From Sphingomonas ginsenosidimutans (GTDB lineage Bacteria; Pseudomonadota; Alphaproteobacteria; Sphingomonadales; Sphingomonadaceae), in contig NZ_NWVD01000008.1 of the NCBI RefSeq assembly GCF_002374835.1, forward strand, positions 97,461 through 161,460: a stretch of DNA of 64,000 nucleotides. The letters run 5' to 3'. This document shows, piece after piece, positions 26,767 to 33,548 of the stretch; position 1 is the first letter of the stretch, and each line of letters starts with the position of its first letter. A model generated the notes under the pieces. The model saw only the letters and a list, made by a program, of their open reading frames with translations. It was not told where the DNA came from and did not search any database. The position numbers and the translations under genes are program-made.

Positions 26767-27999
26767 TTACAGCGTGACGACGTTGCTGGCGACCCGCGGC
26801 GCCGCCGCGAGATACAGCGACACCATCGGCTCGTCGGTGGCCACCACCGTCTCGTCGGAGGTGAAGCCGTTGAACGCCGTGCGCATCGCCGCGCCATAGG
26901 CGCCGAGCATCCCGATCTCGATATAATCGCCGACGGTCACGTCCGCGGGCAGCGGAAACGGCCCCGGCATGTGATCCAGATCGTCGCAGGTCGGACCCCA
27001 GAAGCTGAACGGATGATCGCGGACGGTCGATTCCGGCTCGCGCAGCAGCGCCACCGGATATTTCCAGCCAATGTGCGCGGCATCGAACAGCGCGCCATAG
27101 GCCCCGTCGTTGATATACAGTTCCTCGCCGCGGCGACGCTCGACGCGCACCACGACCGAGCTGTATTCCGCGCACAGCGCCCGGCCCGGCTCCGCCCACA
27201 GTTCCGCCGAATAGCTGATCGGCAGGCTTTCGAAGGCGCGGTGGATCGTCTCGAAATACAGCTCCAGCGGCGCAGGCACCATGCCCGGATAGGCCGACGG
27301 GAACCCGCCGCCCACGTCAATCACGTCCACCGTGACGGCGGCCGCGACGATCGCCTGGCGCACGCGCTCCATCGCCTCGGCATAGGCGTTCGGCGTCATC
27401 GCCTGCGACCCGACGTGGAAGCAGATGCCCAGCGCATCGGCGACCTGGCGGGTAGCGAGCAGCAGCTCCTTGGCCTCATCCGGCGCGACGCCGAACTTGG
27501 CGCCCAGCGACAGCTTCGAATGTTCCGACGACACGCGCAGCCGGACGCATAGCGTCAGGTCGGTCGCGCCGCGGGTGGCGCGGACGATCTTCGACAGCTC
27601 TTCCATGCTGTCGAGCGAGAAGGTGCGCACGCCGTGCGTGAAATACGCCTCGGCGATCGCTTCCTCGGCCTTGACCGGGTGCATGAAGCAGAGCGTGGCG
27701 TCGGGCACGGTACGGGCGACCAGACGCACCTCTGCGATCGACGCGACGTCGAACGTCGTCACGCCATTGTCGTAGAGGATGCGGATTAGGTCGGGCGACG
27801 GGTTCGCCTTCACCGCGTACATCGAGCGGCCCGGAAACTTCTCCGTGAAGAAGCGGGCGGCCCGTGCCGCTGCGTGCGGACGGACGATCGTCACCGGCTG
27901 AACCGGCCGACGGGCGGCGATGTCGATCGCTCCACCGATGGAGGTGGCGGAAGCGGTCGAGGGGGCAGCTAGCCCCAGCGCGCGATGATGCTGGTGCAA
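26767..27999 (-). CDS. ornithine/lysine decarboxylase (alanine-racemase fold, type III)
   Basis: PLP-dependent decarboxylase of 410 aa that makes putrescine or cadaverine. PLP Lys in MYAVKANPSP, HVGSQAM, the glycine-rich phosphate loop DVIDVGGGFPS, AEPGRALC and the specificity/active-site Cys in FWGPTCDDLDHM. TTG at 27999 is preferred: it sits nine bases after GGAGG, whereas the upstream ATG at 28029 lies inside a structured leader and lacks a ribosome binding site. Regulation by a speF-type RNA leader is predicted. Substrate preference between ornithine and lysine is not settled by sequence. Confidence 0.9.
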   Translation of the reverse strand: MHQHHRALGLAAPSTASATSIGGAIDIAARRPVQPVTIVRPHAAARAARFFTEKFPGRSMYAVKANPSPDLIRILYDNGVTTFDVASIAEVRLVARTVPDATLCFMHPVKAEEAIAEAYFTHGVRTFSLDSMEELSKIVRATRGATDLTLCVRLRVSSEHSKLSLGAKFGVAPDEAKELLLATRQVADALGICFHVGSQAMTPNAYAEAMERVRQAIVAAAVTVDVIDVGGGFPSAYPGMVPAPLELYFETIHRAFESLPISYSAELWAEPGRALCAEYSSVVVRVERRRGEELYINDGAYGALFDAAHIGWKYPVALLREPESTVRDHPFSFWGPTCDDLDHMPGPFPLPADVTVGDYIEIGMLGAYGAAMRTAFNGFTSDETVVATDEPMVSLYLAAAPRVASNVVTL

Positions 28000-28004
28000 C
28001 TCAA

Positions 28005-28065
28005 GGGACCTCCAATTGCCTTGCGGCATACGGTGACAAAAAGCTGCCTTGCGGTTGGAAGTCCC
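28005..28065 (-). ncRNA. speF-type RNA leader of the decarboxylase gene
   Basis: On the minus strand GGGACTTCCAA pairs with TTGGAGGTCCC over 11 bp with one U-G pair (28055-28065 with 28005-28015). Inside are two copies of CCGCAAGGCA, at least one forming a UGCC-GCAA-GGCA tetraloop hairpin. The outer stem hides the GGAGG ribosome binding site of the downstream gene. A conserved RNA motif named speF has been described upstream of alphaproteobacterial ornithine decarboxylase genes; identity with it needs a covariance search. Confidence 0.65.
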
Positions 28066-28088
28066 ATGGGGCAGCGGAGGCGCGAAAT

Positions 28089-29111
28089 ATGATCGACGTT
28101 CGGCCTTGTAAAGTGGCTGATGCGACGAAAGGTGCAAATGTGACGTTTATGCGACAGCCGACGCGCGCTGGGGTACGGGACGCCGCGGCCAAGATCGCGC
28201 AAATCCTGCCGCCGACCCCGATTTTCACCCACGACATCAGTGGGATACCGATCGTCTTCAAGGTGGAGTCGTTACAGCCGATCGGTGCGTTCAAGATTCG
28301 CGGCGCGTGGCACCGGCTGACCGCGATGAGCGACTCGGCGCGCGCGAAGGGGGTCGTGGCCTTTTCGTCGGGGAATCACGCGCAGGGAATCGCCTGGGCG
28401 GCGCGGCGGCTGGGCATGATCGCAACGATCGTAATGCCCGCCGACGCGCCGCGCGCGAAGCGCGAGTCGACGCTGGCGCTCGGTGCCGAGGTGGTCGACT
28501 ACGACCGCGCGACGCAAAGCCGCGAGGCGATCGCTGGCCAGCTGGCGGCGGCGCGTGGCGCGACGTTGGTCCCCAGTTTCGACGACCCCTGGGTAATCGA
28601 GGGGCAGGGCAGCGCCGGGATCGAGGCGGAGCGGCAGATGATCGACGCGGGGCTGGGCGCACCAACCCATGTCGTCGTGCCGTGCGGCGGTGGCGGCCTG
28701 TCGGCGGGGATCGCGCTGGCGCTGAAGGAGGCGCGGATCACCGTCGTCGAGCCGGAGGGTTGGGACGACATGCGCCGCAGCCTGGAGGCGAGCTGGATCG
28801 AGCCGGTCGGCCCCAATCCGCCGCCGACCGCATGCGATTCGCTCCAGACCCCGCAGGTCTCGCCGTTGACCTTCGACGTGCTGTCGCGCCGCGACGCGAC
28901 CGGCGTGGCGGTGAGCGAGCGCGAGGTCGCCGCGGCGCAACGCTGGGCCGCGCAGCGGCTGCGGCTGGTGATCGAGCCGGGCGGCGCGGCGGCGCTGGCG
29001 GCGGTGCTGGCGGGGAAGGTGCCGCCCGAGCCGGGGATGCTGGTGATCCTGTCGGGGGGCAATGTCGACATGGATGCCTATGCCCGCGCGCTGGCGGGGG
29101 ACGTGGCATGA
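28089..29111 (+). CDS. threonine/serine dehydratase (PLP fold type II)
   Basis: Catabolic-type threonine dehydratase of 340 aa without a C-terminal ACT regulatory domain. PLP Lys in PIGAFKIRGAW (about residue 66), SSGNHAQGIAWA, phosphate-binding PCGGGGLSAG and SGGNVD at the end. It gives 2-oxobutanoate and ammonia from threonine. ATG at 28089 has GGAGG eight bases upstream; ATG at 28149 (MRQPT) is the start more common in relatives. Divergent from the decarboxylase. Confidence 0.9.
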   Translation: MIDVRPCKVADATKGANVTFMRQPTRAGVRDAAAKIAQILPPTPIFTHDISGIPIVFKVESLQPIGAFKIRGAWHRLTAMSDSARAKGVVAFSSGNHAQGIAWAARRLGMIATIVMPADAPRAKRESTLALGAEVVDYDRATQSREAIAGQLAAARGATLVPSFDDPWVIEGQGSAGIEAERQMIDAGLGAPTHVVVPCGGGGLSAGIALALKEARITVVEPEGWDDMRRSLEASWIEPVGPNPPPTACDSLQTPQVSPLTFDVLSRRDATGVAVSEREVAAAQRWAAQRLRLVIEPGGAAALAAVLAGKVPPEPGMLVILSGGNVDMDAYARALAGDVA

Positions 29112-29275
29112 ACGCGATCGCCGGCGCTGCGCCCGCGATCGCGATGCTCGGCGCGATCGCCTGCCTGATCGGCGGCGGCTATCTGATCGCCACCGGCCGC
29201 GACCGGAAGAAGGGCGCGCTGATGCTGGTGATGGCCGCGGTGCTGGTGGGCAACGTGCTGATCGGGACGATGTGA
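29108..29275 (+). CDS. small two-helix membrane protein
   Basis: A 55-aa protein with two hydrophobic helices (AMLGAIACLIGGGYLIA and ALMLVMAAVLVGNVLIG) separated by a short basic loop, GRDRKKG. It overlaps the dehydratase stop by four bases (ATGA), so it is translationally coupled to it. Function unknown; the coupling and clean hairpin topology argue that it is a real gene. Confidence 0.7.
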   Translation: MNAIAGAAPAIAMLGAIACLIGGGYLIATGRDRKKGALMLVMAAVLVGNVLIGTM

Positions 29276-29301
29276 GCGGGCGTCGCGCTGGCGGAGGAAG
29301 A

Positions 29302-29358
29302 CCCCAGCCTTCGCTGGGGGTGACGGCCGGGAATTCGTCGCCCCAGCGCAGGCTGGGG
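29302..29358. repeat. REP-like palindrome pair
   Basis: CCCCAGC-CTTC-GCTGGGG (29302-29319) and CCCCAGC-GCAG-GCTGGGG (29341-29358), in an otherwise gene-free 217-bp interval. Similar pairs occur at 33.4, 35.9 and 57.6 kb. Confidence 0.7.
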
Positions 29359-29492
29359 CCGCTGTCGGCTCTTGCTGCACCTCCAGGCGGCGCGCCGCGG
29401 GCAACGCCCGCGTCGTCGGACGGCGCGATGCGTCGCCGGCCGCGCTGGCGCGCGAGGCGCGGATCAGCGGTGCCGATCCGCTCACGCCAGCG

Positions 29493-30149
29493 TCACTTGA
29501 TCGGGCTGTTCGGATCCAGCCGCATGTCCAGGTACGTGTCGACCGACTTCATCAGGTCGTCCAGTTCATGCTCGAAGAAGTGGTTGGCGCGCGGGATCAC
29601 GTCGTGGTGGATCGTGATGTGCTTCTGCGTGCGCAGCTTGTCGACCAGCTTCTGAGTCGCCAGCGGGGTCGCCACCTCGTCCTCGGCGCCCTGGATGATG
29701 ATGCCCGACGACGGGCACGGCGCCAGGAAGCTGAAGTCGAACATGTTGGCGGGCGGGGCGACCGAGATGAAGCCGCGGATTTCCGGGCGCCGCATCAGCA
29801 GCTGCATCCCGATCCACGCGCCGAAGCCGAAGCCCGCGATCCATGTCGACGACGCCTCGGCATGGAAGCTCTGCACCCAGTCGAGCGCGGAAGCCGCGTC
29901 GGACAGTTCGCCGATGCCGTTGTCGAACGTCCCCTGGCTCTTGCCCACGCCGCGGAAGTTGAAGCGCAGCGTCGCGAAGCCGCGGCGCTGGAACGTCTTG
30001 TACAGGTTCTGGACGATGCGGTCGTTCATCGTGCCGCCCGCATTGGGATGCGGGTGCAGGATCATCGCGACCGGCGCGCGCGGCTTGGGAGCGGGGGCGA
30101 AGCGGCCTTCGATGCGGCCTTCGGGTCCGGGAAAGATGACTTCGGGCAT
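29493..30149 (-). CDS. alpha/beta hydrolase (COG2945-like), nucleophile apparently missing
   Basis: A 218-aa alpha/beta hydrolase-fold protein: HPHPNAGGTMNDRIV near residue 35, FNFRGVGKSQG, ANMFDFSFLAPC, GAEDEVAT and a late His in RANHFFEH. The nucleophile elbow reads AGFGFGAW instead of the GxSxG expected for a serine hydrolase, so the Ser position is Gly. It is divergent from the cysteine desulfurase genes, a neighbour pattern I recall in other sphingomonads. Start ATG 30149; a GTG six bases upstream is possible. Confidence 0.85.
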   Translation of the reverse strand: MPEVIFPGPEGRIEGRFAPAPKPRAPVAMILHPHPNAGGTMNDRIVQNLYKTFQRRGFATLRFNFRGVGKSQGTFDNGIGELSDAASALDWVQSFHAEASSTWIAGFGFGAWIGMQLLMRRPEIRGFISVAPPANMFDFSFLAPCPSSGIIIQGAEDEVATPLATQKLVDKLRTQKHITIHHDVIPRANHFFEHELDDLMKSVDTYLDMRLDPNSPIK

Positions 30150-30176
30150 GGTCACTCTTGTTCTTTTGGGCGGGCG

Positions 30177-30204
30177 TTGGGCCGCGCGGAAAGCGCGCTA
30201 TATA
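30177..30204 (+). promoter_or_regulatory. candidate promoter of the cysteine desulfurase operon
   Basis: TTGGGC (30177-30182), 16 bp, TATATA (30199-30204), about 28 bp before the TTG start. AGGGA just before the start codon serves as ribosome binding site. Confidence 0.4.
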
Positions 30205-30232
30205 GGGTCGCCGTGCGATAAGGGAACGTTTC

Positions 30233-31309
30233 TTGACCGCAACCGCTGGCCCGAACCCGGACGGGCGCCTGTATCTGGACCATGCCGCCACCACGCCGAT
30301 GACCGCTGCCGCGCGCGACGCGGTGGCGCAGGGCCTGCGCGACTGGGCCAATCCGTCGTCGCCCCATGCGGAGGGGCGTGCCGCGCGCGCGCGGCTGGAG
30401 GCGGTACGCGGCGCGGTCGCCGCCGCCTATGGCTGGCGCCACGAACTGCTGTTCACCAGCGGGGCGAGCGAATCGCTGGCGATCGGCATCGGGCGCGCGA
30501 TGCGGGCGCGCCGGTTCGTGTCGGCGGTGGAGCATGACGCGGCGCTGCGCGCGGCGGGCAGCGCGCCGGTGCTGCCGGTCGGGCCCGACGGACTGGTCGA
30601 CATGGCCGCGCTGGCGGATGTCGGCGACGCGCTGGTCGCGGTGCAATGGTGTAACAGCGAGACGGGCGTGAAACAGCCGATCGCGCCGATCGCCGCAGCG
30701 GTCCATGCGCAGGGCGGGGTGCTGCTGGTCGATGCGGCGCAGATGCCCGCATCGGCCGAGCTGGCCGAGCATGCCGATCTGGTCGCGGTGTCCGCGCACA
30801 AGCGCGGGGGCCCGCCCGGCGTCGGTGCGCTGCTGGTCCGCGATCTGGCGCTGCTCAGCCCCAGCGGCGGGCAGGAGCGCGGCTATCGCCCCGGGACCGA
30901 GAATCTGCCGGGCGTGCTCGGCTATGCCGCCGCGCTGGCCGAGCCGGAGCCGGACCATGCCGAACTGCGCGCGTACCTCGACGACGCGATCCGCCGTTCG
31001 GGGGGCGAGGTGGTGGCGGATGCCGCGCCGCGTCATGCCGCGATCGGATCGTACCGGATGCCCGGCGTCGCGGCGGCGGCGCAGCTGATCCGCTTCGACA
31101 TAAGCGGGATCGCGGTCTCGGCGGGCAGCGCCTGCGCCAGCGGCAGCCTGAAGCCCAGCCACGTCCTGCGCGCGATGGGGTGGAACGAGGAGTCGACCCG
31201 CGAGGTGGTGCGCGTCAGCTTCGGCCGGACGACGACCCGAGACGAGGTGGAGCGGTTCGTCGCGGCATGGCGCGCCGTGGCGAAGGATGCGCGGCGGGTC
31301 GCGGCGTGA
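30233..31309 (+). CDS. cysteine desulfurase family protein (first of tandem pair)
   Basis: PLP enzyme of aminotransferase class V, 358 aa, that would release sulfur from cysteine as enzyme-bound persulfide. Starts YLDHAATTPM, has QWCNSETGVKQP, the PLP Lys in VSAHKRGGPPG and the active Cys in SAGSACASGS near residue 302. TTG start at 30233 follows AGGGA. It overlaps the second desulfurase by four bases, and a [2Fe-2S] ferredoxin follows. The pair is suggestive of Fe-S or thio-cofactor supply outside a full isc/suf operon. Confidence 0.88.
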   Translation: MTATAGPNPDGRLYLDHAATTPMTAAARDAVAQGLRDWANPSSPHAEGRAARARLEAVRGAVAAAYGWRHELLFTSGASESLAIGIGRAMRARRFVSAVEHDAALRAAGSAPVLPVGPDGLVDMAALADVGDALVAVQWCNSETGVKQPIAPIAAAVHAQGGVLLVDAAQMPASAELAEHADLVAVSAHKRGGPPGVGALLVRDLALLSPSGGQERGYRPGTENLPGVLGYAAALAEPEPDHAELRAYLDDAIRRSGGEVVADAAPRHAAIGSYRMPGVAAAAQLIRFDISGIAVSAGSACASGSLKPSHVLRAMGWNEESTREVVRVSFGRTTTRDEVERFVAAWRAVAKDARRVAA

Positions 31310-32385
31310 CCTACCTCGATTACCAGGCGACCACCCCGCTGGCGCCCGAGGCATTCGAGGCGATGCTGCCGTGGCTTCGCGACCAGCACGCCAACCCCCA
31401 TTCGCCGCACCGCGCCGGCCGCGCCGCGCGCGCCGCGGTGGAGGTGGCGCGCGATCGCGTCGCCGCGCTGCTGCCCGCAGGCGGCCGCGTCGCCTTCACC
31501 GGCGGTGCGACCGAGGCGCTCAACTGGGCGATCAAGGGCGCGCCCGCCGGGCGGGTGGTGACGATCGCCACCGAACATGCCGCGGTGCTGGATGCGGTCG
31601 CGGCGCGCGGTGGCGATACCGTCGTGTTGCCGGTCGGCGCGGATGGGCTAGTCGACATGGACGCGGCGCGCGGCGCGATCCTGCCCGGCACCGCGCTGGT
31701 CGCCGTGATGCTGGTCAACAACGAGATCGGCGTGATCCAGCCGGTCGCGGAGCTGGCCGCGCTCGCGCGTGATGCGGGTGCATGGATGCTGGTGGATGCG
31801 GTGCAGGGCTATGGCCGGGTGCCGATCCCCGATGGCGTCGATCTGATCGCGATCTCCGCGCACAAAGTCCATGGTCCCAAGGGGATCGGGGCCTTGTGGC
31901 GGCGCGACGGGATCGCGCCCGCCCCGCTGCTGCATGGCGGCGATCAGGAGGGCGGGCGGTCGGGCACGCTGTCCCCGGCGTTGTGCGCGGGGTTCGGGGT
32001 GGCGGCGCAACTTCTGAGGGAACGCGCGGCGGCCGACGCGGATCATGTCGGTCGCCTGTGGGATGTGGCTTGCGCACGGCTGGCGGGCTGGGCCGTCAAC
32101 GGATCGCGCGCGCATCGCTATCGCGGTAACATCAACGTCCGGCGCGACGGGCTGGACGTCAACCGGTTGATGAGCGACCTGCGCGATGTTGCCTTTTCCG
32201 CCGGATCCGCCTGTGCCAGCGGATCGGGACGCGCCAGCCACGTGCTGCGCGCGATCGGGCTGTCGGAGGCGGCGGCGCGCTCCTCGATCCGCATCGGCTT
32301 CGGGCGCTATACGACCGTGGACGAGCTTGGCGGCGCCCTCGACCGGATCGTCGCGGCGGCGGATGCGCAGCGGGTGGCGGCATGA
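31306..32385 (+). CDS. cysteine desulfurase family protein (second of tandem pair)
   Basis: A 359-aa paralogue of the preceding gene: YLDYQATTPLAPEAFEAM, HANPHSPHRAGR, VNNEIGVIQP, PLP Lys in ISAHKVHGPKG and active Cys in SAGSACASGS. It looks closer to canonical IscS/NifS than the first copy (DYQATTP start, ANPHS). GTG at 31306 overlaps the upstream stop (GTGA), and its own stop overlaps the ferredoxin start. All three genes are tightly coupled. Which copy is catalytic, or whether they form a heterodimer, is unknown. Confidence 0.9.
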   Translation: MTYLDYQATTPLAPEAFEAMLPWLRDQHANPHSPHRAGRAARAAVEVARDRVAALLPAGGRVAFTGGATEALNWAIKGAPAGRVVTIATEHAAVLDAVAARGGDTVVLPVGADGLVDMDAARGAILPGTALVAVMLVNNEIGVIQPVAELAALARDAGAWMLVDAVQGYGRVPIPDGVDLIAISAHKVHGPKGIGALWRRDGIAPAPLLHGGDQEGGRSGTLSPALCAGFGVAAQLLRERAAADADHVGRLWDVACARLAGWAVNGSRAHRYRGNINVRRDGLDVNRLMSDLRDVAFSAGSACASGSGRASHVLRAIGLSEAAARSSIRIGFGRYTTVDELGGALDRIVAAADAQRVAA

Positions 32386-32684
32386 ACGTCGTCTTCGTCG
32401 CGCCGGATGGCACGGTGCGGGAAGAAGCCGCGACCCAAGGCGAGCGATTGCTGGACGTGGCGCAGCGCGCGGGCCAGCCGCTGGAGGGGACGTGCGGCGG
32501 CGATCTGGCGTGTGCGACCTGCCATGTGATCGTCGAGGCCGCCGATTTCGATCTTCTCCCCCCGCCGGGCGAGGAGGAGGAGGACATGCTCGACCTCGTC
32601 CCCGGCGCGCGCCGCACCAGCCGGCTGGCGTGCCAGGTGCAGATCGACGCGGCGCTGGGGAAGCTGACCGTGAGATTACCGTGA
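32382..32684 (+). CDS. [2Fe-2S] ferredoxin, adrenodoxin type
   Basis: A 100-aa plant/adrenodoxin-type ferredoxin. Cluster cysteines lie in CGGDLACATCHV (three Cys) plus the distal Cys in RLACQVQ near residue 88. The acidic stretch PPGEEEEDMLD is the usual partner-binding surface. It is the last gene of the desulfurase operon (ATGA overlap) and is the likely electron donor or carrier for that system. Confidence 0.93.
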   Translation: MNVVFVAPDGTVREEAATQGERLLDVAQRAGQPLEGTCGGDLACATCHVIVEAADFDLLPPPGEEEEDMLDLVPGARRTSRLACQVQIDAALGKLTVRLP

Positions 32685-32715
32685 GGTTCAGGGGAGGTGC
32701 AGCGCCCCGGCCCTA

Positions 32716-32731
32716 GTCTGTCAACACAGAC
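32716..32731 (+). repeat. small inverted repeat before the Gly/Trp/Arg-rich protein gene
   Basis: GTCTGT-CAAC-ACAGAC, a perfect 6-bp stem lying about 20 bp before the next start codon. It could be an operator or a 5' leader hairpin. No T-run follows. Confidence 0.35.
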
Positions 32732-32752
32732 CATGAGCAGGAGTAGGTGCAC

Positions 32753-33037
32753 ATGAAACTGATCGCACTGAGCATCGCCGGCGTCGTTGCGGCGAGCGCG
32801 CTGACCCCCACCGCCGCCGCGGCGCATCCGCGCGGGCCGGGCTGGGACCGTGGCCCCGGCTGGGATCGTGGACCGGGACGGCATTGGGATCGCGGCCGCC
32901 ACTGGAACCGCGGCACGCGCTGGGATCGCGGCCCGCGCTGGAACCGCGGGCGTCAGTGGGGCGACGTGCGGACGGTATGTCGCTGGCAGGACAGCTATTA
33001 CGGCCCGGTGCGCCGCTGCTATCGCGCGCGCTGGTGA
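32753..33037 (+). CDS. small secreted Gly/Trp/Arg-rich repeat protein
   Basis: Signal peptide MKLIALSIAGVVAASALTP ending at AAAAHP, then a mature part of ~70 residues built of W-D/N-R-G repeats (GPGWDRGPGWDRGPGRHWDR and on) and a C-terminal VCRWQDSYYGPVRRCYRARW with two Cys. It resembles small RcnB-like or YXWGXW-type periplasmic proteins; no function can be stated. The ATG at 32753 follows CAGGAG at nine bases. Stands alone. Confidence 0.75.
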   Translation: MKLIALSIAGVVAASALTPTAAAAHPRGPGWDRGPGWDRGPGRHWDRGRHWNRGTRWDRGPRWNRGRQWGDVRTVCRWQDSYYGPVRRCYRARW

Positions 33038-33066
33038 CGGCGTGACCGGCCGCCGGGCGATGGGTC

Positions 33067-33095
33067 TTGAACCCGCCGCCCGGCTCGGCCATATG
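33067..33095 (+). promoter_or_regulatory. candidate ffs promoter
   Basis: TTGAAC (33067-33072), 17 bp, CATATG (33090-33095). A start seven bases later falls at 33102, exactly where the SRP RNA closing helix begins. Confidence 0.5.
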
Positions 33096-33101
33096 GCGCG
33101 C

Positions 33102-33190
33102 GGGAGTCGGGCGGACGTGGTCGTCGCCAACCTGGTCAGGTCCTGACGGAAGCAGCCACAACGATTTCGCCGCGGGTCGTCCCGGCTCCC
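33102..33190 (+). ncRNA. ffs: signal recognition particle RNA, small (4.5S) type
   Basis: Contains the nearly invariant SRP core, GGTCAGGTCC...GGAAGCAGCC (33134-33156), that binds Ffh. The ends pair: GGGAG-CGGG-GAC at 33102-33115 with GTC-CCCG-CTCCC at 33176-33190. About 89 nt between these ends, normal for the bacterial small form. It is upstream of dnaX, a common arrangement in alphaproteobacteria. Ends may be off by a few bases. Confidence 0.93.
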
Positions 33191-33359
33191 ACCGCGCCGA
33201 GCGCAGGCGGCGATCCTCGCCGCACGACGCGCCAGCGCGGCCGACGGGCGGGTAAAGGCCGAACCCGTCCGACGACGCGGCTTCGCCGCGGCGCATCTAG
33301 CCCGTCTTGGACCATCACGGAAACGTGCGGCATCACCCGTCGCGCGACATAACCCTGGG

Positions 33360-33423
33360 CTCCTGCCTGCGCAGGAGCACGCCGACCGCGGCGGCTCAAC
33401 CGTGTTCCGGCGAACGCCGGAAC
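33360..33423. repeat. REP-like palindrome pair
   Basis: Two hairpins with four-base loops in the style of those at 29.3, 35.9 and 57.6 kb: stems CTCCTGC/GCAGGAG and GTTCCGGC/GCCGGAAC. Confidence 0.6.
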
Positions 33424-33510
33424 CCAGGACGACAGCATACTACCACCGTTACCGGCGAACCCCGCCTGACGCCGGGCATTCGCCCGGATCGCGCGACGAT
33501 TATCTCCGCC

Positions 33511-33540
33511 TTCGACAGCGCGCGTTGGCGTGCCTATATC
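33511..33540 (+). promoter_or_regulatory. candidate dnaX promoter
   Basis: TTCGAC (33511-33516), 18 bp, TATATC (33535-33540). Transcription would start about 33547, two bases before the ATG, and no ribosome binding site is present, so the message may be leaderless. Confidence 0.45.
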
Positions 33541-33548
33541 GCAACGCA

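Larger units (their letters stand above)
33191..33548. other. gene-free interval between ffs and dnaX with REP-like palindromes
   Basis: No convincing gene. It holds two REP-like hairpins: CTCCTGC-CTGC-GCAGGAG (33360-33377) and GTTCCGGC-GAAC-GCCGGAAC (33404-33423). The right end carries the dnaX promoter. Confidence 0.55.
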
